Positions 25,080-34,487 of a stretch of 45,560 nucleotides of DNA are shown piece by piece. The first letter of the stretch is position 1. Each line of letters starts with the position of its first letter. A program made the position numbers and the translations under genes. The stretch is taken from the NCBI RefSeq assembly GCF_045528445.1, contig NZ_JBGQQU010000029.1:1-45560 (forward strand), read 5' to 3'. This DNA comes from Desemzia sp045528445 (GTDB lineage: Bacteria; Bacillota; Bacilli; Lactobacillales; Carnobacteriaceae). The notes under the pieces are model-generated. The model was not told where the DNA came from and made no database searches. It saw nothing but the letters and a program-made list of their open reading frames with translations.

Positions 25080-27787
25080 ACTTCGCTTTCCTCCATTTTT
25101 TTCCAAATATGTGTTTTAATTTCAAACGGTTTTACTTCTTGGGTATTCCCATTGTATGGTACTTCTTCCTCTAAAATAGTTGCTTCAACAGGTTTATATG
25201 AACCCATTTCTAATTTATAAGGGCTCTTTTTACTTGTAAAATTGTAAAAACGAGTCACTGGGTTGTTTGTACCTGCGTTCCGTTTTAAAGCCGTTACTGC
25301 AATGTTTTCTCCATCAACTGAGAGAAATTGATCTGTTGATTTCAGTGTTCCATCATGCAAGTCAGTTTGATAGGTCAATAATGGAACTGAACTATAAATA
25401 GCTTCTTTGTAGTTTTTTTCTACGTCATCTTTTCCATGGAAGCTTAAATAATAGTCAAATGTATAAGTTCCTTGGCATTGTGCTTCTGGCGTTGGGAAGT
25501 AACCCCAATCTCCCATTTCTCCTACTGCGCGGAACAACGTTAAGCCAATCGTTTGTTGGTCGTTCTCTGAAATCACTTCATACTCTGGTATCCCTTGAGG
25601 TGCCAATACCATTCCATGAGAGTCTGTACGAACATTAATAAAACGATGCGTTCTTTGTGGATTCGTCGGATTTGTCCATGCTGCACTAACCTTATTTTCC
25701 CTTTTAACCGTTTCAAAAATACTGTCTGCATAATGGACATCTGTTTGAATACCTGTTGGGAACAACACTCGTAGTCGATGGTCTTTCATTTCATTGTGAA
25801 GAGTGGATGAAAATGAAAGGTGACGACTATTTTTAACGAGAGAAACAGTTGTTTCAATACGTAATGGCTTCGTTTCTTTCACACGTTGAGCTTTACGGTT
25901 TCTAAATTCGACGACTGCTTGCTGTTCTATTTCCAATTGTTCATCTGCGCTAACTGGAACGTCCATTTCGTGTACCAAAGTTAATTCTTTAAAGAATGTA
26001 GTCTCTTTTGATACCTGAGCACTTACTAATTTGTTCAGTGAATAAATTGGTTTTTCGTTATTCGGTTGTTTAAATACATATTCATTTCCAATATCTCCAA
26101 CATCTTCAAAGACCAATAAATTAGAATAAGTTCTATTTTGTTTTAAATCAGTCACGCTAATCGTTCCATCACTGTTTACTTCTAAAGACACCCAGTCATT
26201 TTTAAGGGTTACGTCTGTTTTATCCCTCTCTTGGTTTTCTTCAAGAATAACTCTCTCTCCGACTGGAACTAGATAATACGTATCCCAAGAATACGAGGCC
26301 ATTTGCTTAACAGGAAGTTGAACCGTTATATTTCTTGAAATATAAGGACGCCTAAAAGCATCTTTTGGCAATTCGTATCCAAAGCGTGGCCCTTCATTTA
26401 TAATTTCGGCTTCCACTTCTTCCCCTGAGGCATTCACTATTTTGTATTTAGGAGCATCTGCTTCTCTGATTTCTTCGTAACTTGCTGTTGGAAATTGTTC
26501 AGAAAAGTAAATTTTTTCTGTATCCAAGCTGATTGAAGAAACTCCATTTTTTTCTGAACCGGCTGTATTAAACACTACAAATGGTACTGCTTTTTCCATT
26601 CCATCTTGTGCAGTTTTGATATGGTTCGTCAATTTATCCATAGACTCATCTTTAACATATTCTCCAACATTTCTTGCATTTTGGAAACGAGTCATCATTC
26701 CAGCATGAACCTCATCTACGCTACAGCCACATATACTGTCATGCGGGTGGTTTTGCATGTAAATTTTCCAAGCATAATCCAGTTGGTCATGAGGATATTC
26801 CCCAGTTACTTCATACGCCATCGTTGCTAATGGTTCTGCAATTTGTTCTAATAACACAGAAACTTGGTGATTCGCTTGTTTCAAGTATGTCCGAGCAGAA
26901 GCTGTATTCGTTAAGGTATACCATCCTTCTGTCTCTTGAGAAGTCAATTCGCCTTTAACAGTATCCAAATCTTCAGGAAGTTCTGACATCATTTGACCCA
27001 TATATTCCTCAAAATTGGAATGAACAAAATTGTAGTTTGGATATAATTCATTCGCAACTTCTATTGCTTTTGATAAATCTCTTTGAACAGGTTGGTGATC
27101 ACAGCCGTTCATGAACAATAATTGATCCATTGACGCATAAGCCTCGGCATCTTTTAATTTTTGATCCCAAAATATTTTAGCTTCTTTTTCAGTTGCCGGA
27201 ACTTCATTCCCATTGCTGTACCAATTAGCAAATAGAAGCCCAATGATTTCTGATTGGTCTGCCCCTATCCATTTCATTTCAGAATAAGAAGAAACAAAAT
27301 TATCATCTTCAGTAGACTTATTCGAAAATCCAGTTGGTTTCACTCCTCTTCCATATGCTGCGATGTCAAATCCCAACTGTTTCATTAACTGAGGAGTCTG
27401 CCCAACATTTCCAAAAGTGTCAGGATAATATCCAATGTCTACTTTTGACCCCCATTTTTCACTTTCGCGGTGACCAATTAACATGTTTCGAACATTTGAT
27501 TCACTACTCGTCAAAAATGCATCTTGAAGAATGTAAAAGGGTCCAATTTTTAGATTCCCATTTTGAATATATTTTTCTAGTAAAGTTTTTTTTTCAGGAC
27601 GAACTTCTAAATAATCATCTAAAATAATCGTTTGTCCGTCTAAATAAAAACTCTTAAATCCAGGATCAGTTTCAAACAACTCCAATACATCATCAATCAA
27701 TTCAATTAATAACATATGGTGTTTTTCATATGGTAAGTACCATTCCCTGTCCCAGTGACTATGTGAAATAATATGAACGGTTTTCAT
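25076..27787 (-). CDS. GH38 alpha-mannosidase
   Basis: A 903-residue retaining zinc alpha-mannosidase. The N-terminal zinc motif is HSHWDREW (residues 9-16), and the nucleophile Asp123 lies in YYPDTFGN; CGCSVDEVH supplies another conserved active-site stretch. The C-terminal half is the beta-sandwich region typical of MngB/streptococcal GH38. The streptococcal counterpart is a cytoplasmic enzyme acting on alpha-1,3-mannose of N-glycans. AAGGAG precedes the ATG. It lies between GH1 and GH92 and is coupled to GH92 by a 4-bp overlap. Confidence 0.93.
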   Translation of the reverse strand: MKTVHIISHSHWDREWYLPYEKHHMLLIELIDDVLELFETDPGFKSFYLDGQTIILDDYLEVRPEKKTLLEKYIQNGNLKIGPFYILQDAFLTSSESNVRNMLIGHRESEKWGSKVDIGYYPDTFGNVGQTPQLMKQLGFDIAAYGRGVKPTGFSNKSTEDDNFVSSYSEMKWIGADQSEIIGLLFANWYSNGNEVPATEKEAKIFWDQKLKDAEAYASMDQLLFMNGCDHQPVQRDLSKAIEVANELYPNYNFVHSNFEEYMGQMMSELPEDLDTVKGELTSQETEGWYTLTNTASARTYLKQANHQVSVLLEQIAEPLATMAYEVTGEYPHDQLDYAWKIYMQNHPHDSICGCSVDEVHAGMMTRFQNARNVGEYVKDESMDKLTNHIKTAQDGMEKAVPFVVFNTAGSEKNGVSSISLDTEKIYFSEQFPTASYEEIREADAPKYKIVNASGEEVEAEIINEGPRFGYELPKDAFRRPYISRNITVQLPVKQMASYSWDTYYLVPVGERVILEENQERDKTDVTLKNDWVSLEVNSDGTISVTDLKQNRTYSNLLVFEDVGDIGNEYVFKQPNNEKPIYSLNKLVSAQVSKETTFFKELTLVHEMDVPVSADEQLEIEQQAVVEFRNRKAQRVKETKPLRIETTVSLVKNSRHLSFSSTLHNEMKDHRLRVLFPTGIQTDVHYADSIFETVKRENKVSAAWTNPTNPQRTHRFINVRTDSHGMVLAPQGIPEYEVISENDQQTIGLTLFRAVGEMGDWGYFPTPEAQCQGTYTFDYYLSFHGKDDVEKNYKEAIYSSVPLLTYQTDLHDGTLKSTDQFLSVDGENIAVTALKRNAGTNNPVTRFYNFTSKKSPYKLEMGSYKPVEATILEEEVPYNGNTQEVKPFEIKTHIWKKMEESEV

Positions 27788-27813
27788 AATCTAGCTCCTT
27801 CAATACAAAAATA

Positions 27814-29199
27814 TTAACGATCTAATTCGTTCTTTTGAATGATTTCACTCATCCAAAACGAACTCTTTTTAGGAATTCGTTTGCCGGTTTCTAAATCATA
27901 GCGATAATAACCATAACGATTCTTATATGCATTCAACCAAGACCAACAATCCACAAATGTCCATACATGATATCCAAAACAATTTGCTCCTTCATCAATA
28001 GCTTGCAATGCTTGGTTTAAATGATCTCGAATAAATTCAATTCGGTAATCATCTTGGACAATTCCTTCTTCATCCATAAATTGTTCTTCATCCGAAACAC
28101 CCATTCCGTTTTCTGAAATATACCAAGGAATGTTTTCATACTCATCTTTAAGCATTATGGCTATATCATAAATTCCTTCAGGATAAATTTCCCATCCTCG
28201 ATATAAATTCATTCTTTTTTCTGGCCAATCATAGCCGCGTGAAAATTCGCCTGGACTTTTTGCAGGCTGGCGAACTCTTTCTTTGTCTATGGCTTGCACA
28301 CGTATTGGTTGATAGTAATTAACTCCTAAATAGTCTACTACCCCTGAAGCTAATAATTCTGCATCTCCATTTTCAATAGATGGCAATAAATCATTCTCTC
28401 TAAGCAGCGTCACCAATCTTTCAGGATATTTCCCAAAAACAGCTGGATTTAAAAAACTCTTTATATGAAGTACTTCAGAGTTTTTCTTTGCTTCTTGGTC
28501 TTCTTTACTTTCTGAGCGTGCATAGACTGGCGATAAATTTAAGATGATTCCGATTCTTCCATTCCGTTGTTTTTCTTTGAATACTTTCACTGCTGCAGCA
28601 TGTGCTAGCATCGTATGATAAGCAACTTGAATAGCTCGTTTAAAATTATTCACTTGTGGCCAGTGATCATTTCCTAAATAACCACACTGCACATGAACAA
28701 TTGGCTCATTAAAGGTCATCCAATCATGGACTATATCTCCAAATTGTTCAAATGCTGTATCTGCATAATAAGCAAAATGTTCAATGGACTCTCTGCTTTC
28801 CCAGCCACCTTTTTCCATCAACCACCATGGCATATCAAAGTGGAACAAGTTTACTATAGGTTCTACCCCTTGTTCTTTTAACTTTGAAAAGTAATCGCGA
28901 TAATAACGAATAGCTTTTTCGTTTACCGTTTTGCCATCTGGTAACAAACGATTCCAAGAAATAGATGTTCTAAAGGAATTTAAATTCATTTCTGCCATTA
29001 ATTTGGCATCCTCCGCATAGCTTTCATACGTTAGTGAAGTATCTTTTGGACCTACCCCGTTATAAAAACGCTCTGGTTCTTTTTCATACCATACATCCCA
29101 CGTACTAGGTGTTTTACCATCTTCATATTGTGCGCCTTCTGATTGAGGAGCGGATGTTGCTGCTCCCCAAAGAAAATTTTTCGGAAATTTTTTTCCCAT
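27814..29199 (-). CDS. GH1 beta-glycosidase (candidate core beta-mannosidase)
   Basis: A 461-residue retaining beta-glycosidase. The acid/base Glu165 is in MTFNEP and the nucleophile Glu363 in YISENGMG. The aglycone/glycon end motif reads VDCWSWLNAYKNRYGYY. It keeps the Trp of ordinary beta-glucosidases and lacks the DLVS-type loop of 6-phospho enzymes, and no PTS gene is near, which argues for an unphosphorylated substrate. GH1 also includes beta-mannosidases. Since Man-beta-1,4-GlcNAc of the N-glycan core needs such an activity and no other gene supplies it, this is the best candidate; beta-glucosidase or beta-galactosidase activity remains possible. Its RBS lies inside the end of the GH125 gene, 6 bp away. 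Confidence 0.85.
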   Translation of the reverse strand: MGKKFPKNFLWGAATSAPQSEGAQYEDGKTPSTWDVWYEKEPERFYNGVGPKDTSLTYESYAEDAKLMAEMNLNSFRTSISWNRLLPDGKTVNEKAIRYYRDYFSKLKEQGVEPIVNLFHFDMPWWLMEKGGWESRESIEHFAYYADTAFEQFGDIVHDWMTFNEPIVHVQCGYLGNDHWPQVNNFKRAIQVAYHTMLAHAAAVKVFKEKQRNGRIGIILNLSPVYARSESKEDQEAKKNSEVLHIKSFLNPAVFGKYPERLVTLLRENDLLPSIENGDAELLASGVVDYLGVNYYQPIRVQAIDKERVRQPAKSPGEFSRGYDWPEKRMNLYRGWEIYPEGIYDIAIMLKDEYENIPWYISENGMGVSDEEQFMDEEGIVQDDYRIEFIRDHLNQALQAIDEGANCFGYHVWTFVDCWSWLNAYKNRYGYYRYDLETGKRIPKKSSFWMSEIIQKNELDR

Positions 29200-29205
29200 A
29201 ATTAT

Positions 29206-30489
29206 TTACCTCTCAATCGTATATCCAAAGTAATCCAACATTAATTCACAAAAGAGCATATTTGGCCATGAGAACCATTCTCTAGTATATTGTGTACTGT
29301 CGTTTTTATGAAATCCTTCATGCATAGCTTTCTTGCCGCCATCTGTCTTTACCAGCGTATCAAGAAGACGTTTCTTATCTTCTTTATTGTCACTAGTCAA
29401 ACCTTCCATAGCTAAAGATAAGTGCCAAATATAGTCTTCAGGTGTATGCGAACTTCCAATTCCTGATGCTTCTGATCCGCTATAATAATAAGGATTTTCT
29501 GAACTGAGAATTGTTTCACGAGTATTCACATAAACTGGATCATCAGCAGAACAAAAACCTAGGTACGGTGCTGAAAGAAGGTTTGGTATATTTGCGTCAT
29601 CCATAATAGACGCGTTTCCCAATCCATCCACTTCATAGGCATATATTTTTTTGCCTTGATTATTTTCAACAATTGCATGTTTCGAGATTCCTGCTTTAAT
29701 TTCTTCTCTTAATTTTTTCACACGTTCTTTTTTTGCTTCATCCGGTAAAACATCCGTAAAAATTTCTTCCAAGTAGCGCAACACAACAACAGCAAACATA
29801 TTCGACGGCACAAGATAATGGTATTCACATGTGTCATCACTCGGACGGAAGCCAGACCACGTCATGCCGGTATAAGCCACTTCTGAACCTTTTCCTTCAT
29901 TCACTAATGTGTCTTCTTTACGCCAGGTATCTCGTTCAAATAGGTAAGGAGAATTTTCGTGTCGTTGTTCTGTTTCCCAAACAGTCAAAATGTCTTCTAC
30001 CGCTTTCAAGAACGTGTCGTTAAAATGAGAGGTATCTTTTGTTTGTTTATAGTACAAATAGCTTAATTGGATAGGGTAGCATAACGAATCAACTTCATAT
30101 TTCCTTTCCCATACAATAGAGTTCATTTCTGTGTAATCCGTTTGATGTCCTGCTTTATTTTCTTCCTCGTTAAATGCATTTGCGTACGGATCGATATGAA
30201 TCAATTTAAAATGTCTTTCAATCAATCCTTTAATGATAGACTTAATTTCTTCACTTTCATTTGCAAGAAATAAATAAGGGCGGATTTGTGCCGTCGAGTC
30301 TCTTAACCACATTGCTGGAATGTCTCCAGTTAATACAAAAGTAGTGTCATCTTCTAAAATTTTCACTGTATTTTGTAATGTATCTAAAAAACTACCATTA
30401 AAAATTTCCAACCATTCAGGATGTTCTTTCCCTAATGAATTAATACGAGTCATAAACGTTTGAATAGATTTAGGAAGAGTTTTTTCCAT
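29206..30489 (-). CDS. GH125 exo-alpha-1,6-mannosidase
   Basis: A 427-residue (alpha/alpha)6-barrel enzyme of the DUF1237/GH125 family. Signature segments are TGDIPAMWLRDSTAQ (54-68), FERDTWR, and GFRPSDDTCEY with the probable acid Asp at 218/219, and the late FSWPNMLF. Characterised members from Clostridium and Streptococcus are inverting alpha-1,6-mannosidases acting on the non-reducing end of N-glycan cores. No signal peptide is seen. GGAGG lies before the ATG. It is the first enzyme gene after the importer and starts 118 bp after the solute-binding gene, behind a hairpin. Confidence 0.93.
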   Translation of the reverse strand: MEKTLPKSIQTFMTRINSLGKEHPEWLEIFNGSFLDTLQNTVKILEDDTTFVLTGDIPAMWLRDSTAQIRPYLFLANESEEIKSIIKGLIERHFKLIHIDPYANAFNEEENKAGHQTDYTEMNSIVWERKYEVDSLCYPIQLSYLYYKQTKDTSHFNDTFLKAVEDILTVWETEQRHENSPYLFERDTWRKEDTLVNEGKGSEVAYTGMTWSGFRPSDDTCEYHYLVPSNMFAVVVLRYLEEIFTDVLPDEAKKERVKKLREEIKAGISKHAIVENNQGKKIYAYEVDGLGNASIMDDANIPNLLSAPYLGFCSADDPVYVNTRETILSSENPYYYSGSEASGIGSSHTPEDYIWHLSLAMEGLTSDNKEDKKRLLDTLVKTDGGKKAMHEGFHKNDSTQYTREWFSWPNMLFCELMLDYFGYTIER

Positions 30490-30526
30490 TATTAGTTACC
30501 TCCAATAAATTAGTCCTAGATAGAAC

Positions 30527-30568
30527 AGCTCGTACAGTTTTCATAGATTCAGAAAACAAATACGAGCT
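30527..30568 (-). terminator. Intercistronic hairpin after the glycan-binding protein gene
   Basis: On the minus strand AGCTCGTA...GTTTTC pairs with GAAAAC...TACGAGCT across a short loop. There is no T-run. Its place after the binding-protein gene suggests 3'-end stabilisation or partial attenuation, giving more binding protein than downstream enzymes. Confidence 0.6.
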
Positions 30569-30606
30569 ATATTCTTTATATCAATAAGACTTACTTGTCT
30601 TTTTTA

Positions 30607-32247
30607 TTATTTTCCAGCTTCTGCCCATCTGTCGTAAGCAGCTTGGTATACCGATACGTATTCTTCAACACCCATATTTTCAACTGTAGACACATACTTA
30701 TTCCAGTTTTCATCATCTAATGGAAGTTGACCCGTAATAAACTGTGCTTCAGAATTACGGATATACGTTTGAAGGTCGACTTCGATTCCGCTTACTGTAT
30801 CTTGTTCTTCTGAAGTTAAATAGACGAGTGGGAATGCAACTTCTCCGTGTTGATTAATTTTTTCTTCCGTTTCTGATTCTATAAACATTTCAAATTCCGT
30901 TTTTTCGCTATCGCCGATTGGCTCTAATTCAAAATCTGAATTTCCTGGTGTAGTAATTCCGTAGTCTGGAGTGATTTGACCGCGGTATTCTTCTCTATCA
31001 CTAGCTTCTAGATCTTCATTGTATTCTCTTGCTCCGCCTTCTTCATCTGCCCAAACCCATAAGTATCCTTCCGGTCCTCTATTTAAGAAATCATATCCTT
31101 CTTGAGAGTAAAAGTAATCTACCCATCTCATAGATGCAGCAGGGTTTGGATTATCTTTTGTAATAGCAAATGTACCTCTTTGAATTCCTGTACTCATTGG
31201 GAATATTAGTTCTTCAGAATACTCGCTTGTCATTGGACCCATCATTGGGTTATTGATAGCTTCTTCTTCTGTTTGACCCGTTGTAAAGAATGAGAACCAA
31301 TCTGGGAACATTCCTAACTGGTTATTCTCACCTTTAGCTTTTTTCTGTTCATCTGCTTGAGAGAATACTTCTTGGTCTAGTAATCCTTCTGTATATAATT
31401 TGTTCATGAATTCTAAATAGCCACGGTAATTTTCTGTTGTTGGAGCATAGCGAACAGTACCATCATTTTCTTCAATTCCCCATTCTTTAATTCCAAATGC
31501 TGAAAGTAACCATGGACGAGTACTATCCATTTTTACATCTGTAAAAGGAATTTCATCTGCTTTACCATTACCATTTGGATCTTCCGTCTTAAATCTAACA
31601 AGCATGTCATATAACTCATCAATCGTTTTAGGTGCCTCATCAATTTCTAAAGCATCCATCCAGTCTCCATTAATCCAAACAGGCCCTCTTATCCAAGTTG
31701 AGCTTGCTCCTCCATTAATTCGTGGCAAACTATAAATATTTCCATCAGTTGTTGTGATAGATTGCTTGATTTCTGGATTTTCTTCCATAGCTGCTTTCAA
31801 GTTTGGTGCGTATTCCTCAATTAAGTCATTTAACGGCAATAACAAACCTTGTTTACCATAATCTACTTCCAAAGCTGGTGTTAAAACATCTGTTCCTGGC
31901 CCAAAAAGCATATGCGGTACGTCTCCACTAGCAAAAGCTAAATTGAATTTCGTACTAAAATCACTTAAGGGTGGTGTAGTATAATCAAGGTCAATATTTG
32001 TCATTTTTTCATACTCTATCATCGTTGCCATGTCTTCCCATTCTGCCATACCAGTACCAGGAGCCATCAGCGTCATATTGATAGGTTCTTCCACTAATGG
32101 GAACCCTTCTTTTGCAACTTCTTGAGTATCTGATGGTGTATTTTCATCGGAACTACCTTCGCTAGCTGAACTACCTCCGCATGCTGCTAATAATAATGAA
32201 GTGGAGAACAAGAGTCCCGTTGCTAAAAATCGTTTGTTTTTTTTCAT
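30607..32247 (-). CDS. Oligosaccharide-binding lipoprotein of an Lpl-type ABC importer
   Basis: A 546-residue extracellular solute-binding protein. The signal peptide ends in lipobox LLAAC at about residues 18-22, so it is anchored outside. The large size and the LplA/LipO-like layout match binding proteins for bulky oligosaccharides; the pneumococcal N-glycan importer NgtS is of comparable size. The ATG at 32247 is chosen over an in-frame GTG four codons upstream because AGGAG lies 11 bases before the ATG and would overlap the GTG. It is likely the receptor for imported N-glycan or glycopeptide. Confidence 0.9.
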   Translation of the reverse strand: MKKNKRFLATGLLFSTSLLLAACGGSSASEGSSDENTPSDTQEVAKEGFPLVEEPINMTLMAPGTGMAEWEDMATMIEYEKMTNIDLDYTTPPLSDFSTKFNLAFASGDVPHMLFGPGTDVLTPALEVDYGKQGLLLPLNDLIEEYAPNLKAAMEENPEIKQSITTTDGNIYSLPRINGGASSTWIRGPVWINGDWMDALEIDEAPKTIDELYDMLVRFKTEDPNGNGKADEIPFTDVKMDSTRPWLLSAFGIKEWGIEENDGTVRYAPTTENYRGYLEFMNKLYTEGLLDQEVFSQADEQKKAKGENNQLGMFPDWFSFFTTGQTEEEAINNPMMGPMTSEYSEELIFPMSTGIQRGTFAITKDNPNPAASMRWVDYFYSQEGYDFLNRGPEGYLWVWADEEGGAREYNEDLEASDREEYRGQITPDYGITTPGNSDFELEPIGDSEKTEFEMFIESETEEKINQHGEVAFPLVYLTSEEQDTVSGIEVDLQTYIRNSEAQFITGQLPLDDENWNKYVSTVENMGVEEYVSVYQAAYDRWAEAGK

Positions 32248-32278
32248 TAGAATATTCACTCCTAATTTTTATTTTTTA

Positions 32279-33208
32279 TTACCCTTTAATAGAACCAATC
32301 ATTACACCTTTTACAAAATATTTTTGTAAAAATGGATACACAATAATAATAGGCAGTGTAGCAACAATCATAACGCCGTACTTTATGATAGCGCTTAAGT
32401 TTTGTTGTTCATTTAAGTACATTGCAGTCTCTTCTGTCATCATAGTAGTTGGATTTGAAGATAAATCCTGTAACACAAGAATTTCTCTCAAAACCATTTG
32501 CAATGGATACTTATTTCGATCATCAATATAAATCAATGCTTGGAAATACTGGTTCCAATGACCAACTCCATAAAACAAAGCCATTACAGCTAGTATTGGC
32601 TTAGACAATGGTAAAACTACTGCAGTAAATAGTTTGAAATTTGAAGCCCCATCCATAAGGCCTGCTTCCGTTAGCTCATCAGGAATGGTAGATTGGAAAA
32701 ACGTTCGCGTAATCACTATGTTATAAACAGACGCTGCTCCAGGTAGAATCAAAGCCCACATCGTATTTGACAATCCTAAATCATTTATTAAAATATAACT
32801 TGGAATTAACCCTCCAGAAACAAACATCGTGATAATCATCATTTTTGTAAAAAAGCCCTTGAGAGGAAAATCCTTACGCGACAAAACATACCCCGCCGGA
32901 ATAGTCACCGCAAGATTTATTAATGTTCCAACCACGGTGTAAACAATAGTATTGAGGTATCCTCTCCAAATAGCTTCATTTTGCAATATCGTTTGATACC
33001 CTTTGAATGTAATTTCTTTTGGAAACAGCCACATTTCTCCCGAGTTTACAACAGATGGGTCACTGATTGAAGCACTTAAGATATAAACCAAGGGGTAAAC
33101 TACTATTAAAAGAGCGATCAATAGCAATAGGTACACAACGGTAAGAAACATTCGGTCTGTTTTAGATTCTTTAATGGTAGAATTTTTTATAACTGCAGCA
33201 CTTTTCAT
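32279..33208 (-). CDS. ABC importer permease, LplC/YtcP-like
   Basis: A 309-residue membrane protein with about six spans, the first at about residues 25-47. The EAA loop reads TEAGLMDGASNFKLFTAVVLP. This subfamily pairs with LplB-type permeases and large binding proteins. The ATG at 33208 has GGGGAG 8 bases upstream; a GTG three codons earlier is too close to it. It lies 21 bp after its partner permease gene. No ATPase gene follows, so a shared ATPase is needed. Confidence 0.9.
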   Translation of the reverse strand: MKSAAVIKNSTIKESKTDRMFLTVVYLLLLIALLIVVYPLVYILSASISDPSVVNSGEMWLFPKEITFKGYQTILQNEAIWRGYLNTIVYTVVGTLINLAVTIPAGYVLSRKDFPLKGFFTKMMIITMFVSGGLIPSYILINDLGLSNTMWALILPGAASVYNIVITRTFFQSTIPDELTEAGLMDGASNFKLFTAVVLPLSKPILAVMALFYGVGHWNQYFQALIYIDDRNKYPLQMVLREILVLQDLSSNPTTMMTEETAMYLNEQQNLSAIIKYGVMIVATLPIIIVYPFLQKYFVKGVMIGSIKG

Positions 33209-33229
33209 TTTCCTCACTCCCCTTCATTA

Positions 33230-34222
33230 TTACCATAAGGATACATCGCTTACTTTACGAGATACCTTATTCACTACAATCAATAATGCCGCATTGATCA
33301 CTGAATTAAATAAACCAATCGCTGCCGCATAACTATATTGAGCATCCAATAACCCTTGCTGGTAAGTGAATGTAGAAATTACGTTAGAAGACGGCATGTT
33401 CAATGGATTTTGCATCAATAATATTTTTTCATGTCCTACAGACATAATACTTCCAAAATTCATAATGAGTAAAATAACCATGGTAGGAATAAGAACTGGT
33501 AAATTGATGTACCACATTCTCTGTAACCTTGATGCTCCATCGATTGTAGCCGCTTCGTGCAATTGCGGGTCTACCCCTGATAAAGCTGCCATATAAATGA
33601 CTGAGCTCCATCCTGTGCTCTGCCAAACTCCTGAAAGAACATAAATTGATTTAAACCAAGAAGGATCTTCCATAAATGCTTTTGCCTCAAAACCAAATGC
33701 TTCCAAACCGTGATTAATAATCCCATTTGTTGGCGATAAGAAAGCAATAATCATCCCAACGATAACGACTGTTGAAATAAAATGAGGAGCATAAGTAACT
33801 GTTTGAACCATTTTCTTAAATGCGCCATCTTTCACTTCATTTAAGGCTAGTGCTAACATAATTGGTATTGGAAAACCAACTACTAAGGAATAAATACTAA
33901 TCCCCAATGTATTCTTTAATAGATCCAAGAAGTAATAAGAATCAAAGAACTTTTCAAAGTGTGCAAGTCCTACCCAAGGGCTATCCCAAATTCCTAATGA
34001 TGGCATATAGTCTTTAAAGGCTATTTGAACACCATACATAGGTCCATAATGGAAAACTAAAAAGTAAAGAAAGGCAGGTAATATCAATACATATAGTTGC
34101 CAGCTAGAGAGGATTTTTTTTGTTTTATCTTTCCAACTTGATTTTATCCTTGTCTTTTCTAGGCTTCCCTTTCTAATTGTAGTATTTGGGATACTCGCTA
34201 TTTTCTTAGCTTGTTTCTCCAT
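33230..34222 (-). CDS. ABC importer permease, LplB-like
   Basis: A 330-residue membrane protein. A basic N-terminal tail of about 40 residues precedes the first span (YVLILPAFLYFLVFHYGPM), a pattern of LplB proteins. The EAA loop reads HEAATIDGASRLQRMWYINLP. It is the first gene of the approximately 18-kb glycan operon, behind a promoter overlapped by a cre site. AAGGAGG lies 11 bases before the ATG. Confidence 0.9.
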   Translation of the reverse strand: MEKQAKKIASIPNTTIRKGSLEKTRIKSSWKDKTKKILSSWQLYVLILPAFLYFLVFHYGPMYGVQIAFKDYMPSLGIWDSPWVGLAHFEKFFDSYYFLDLLKNTLGISIYSLVVGFPIPIMLALALNEVKDGAFKKMVQTVTYAPHFISTVVIVGMIIAFLSPTNGIINHGLEAFGFEAKAFMEDPSWFKSIYVLSGVWQSTGWSSVIYMAALSGVDPQLHEAATIDGASRLQRMWYINLPVLIPTMVILLIMNFGSIMSVGHEKILLMQNPLNMPSSNVISTFTYQQGLLDAQYSYAAAIGLFNSVINAALLIVVNKVSRKVSDVSLW

Positions 34223-34312
34223 ACAAATTTGATTCCTCCTTCTTCTATATTATTCTTAGGAGTAAAAATAGAATCATCTTTCTCCTAGTTGCTTGTGGTT
34301 GGCCACCCCTAA

Positions 34313-34354
34313 TGTAAGCACTTTCATTATATGTAGATCAGGCATTATTTACAA
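34313..34354 (-). promoter_or_regulatory. Promoter of the main glycan operon with overlapping cre site
   Basis: On the minus strand TTGTAA (34354-34349), a 17-bp spacer and TATAAT (34331-34326) form the promoter. A near-consensus CcpA site TGTAAGCACTTTCA (34313-34326, plus-strand reading) overlaps the end of the -10 and the start site. CcpA-HPr-Ser-P would thus block initiation when preferred sugars are present. Confidence 0.85.
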
Positions 34355-34437
34355 TGTGTTGTTTTTTACGCTTTTTTGTTAAAAACATTATCAAATCAAT
34401 GATTGTGCATTATAGAATGTGTAATTTTTCTACACAT
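34353..34437. promoter_or_regulatory. AATGTGT motifs upstream of the glycan operon promoter
   Basis: AATGTGT occurs on the plus strand at 34353-34359 and AATGTGTA at 34416-34423 (63 bp apart, six helical turns). A reverse copy at 34430-34437 makes a dyad ATGTGTA...TACACAT (34417-34437). The same AATGTGTA word is doubled in front of the GH20C gene. It is a candidate binding motif of the AraC-type regulator encoded next door. Confidence 0.4.
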
Positions 34438-34443
34438 CTACAC

Positions 34444-34481
34444 AAAAAAAATACGAATAGTTTACCCATTCATATCTTTTT
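34444..34481 (-). terminator. Terminator of the regulator gene
   Basis: On the minus strand ATATGAAT pairs with ATTCGTAT (one G-U) and is followed by seven T. It separates the regulator from the glycan operon promoter. Confidence 0.7.
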
Positions 34482-34487
34482 TGTTTT

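Noticed and set aside
27814..29199. 6-phospho-beta-glucosidase identity for the GH1 protein
   Set aside because: The C-terminal loop lacks the usual DLVS phosphate-binding pattern and no PTS genes are nearby; not fully excluded.
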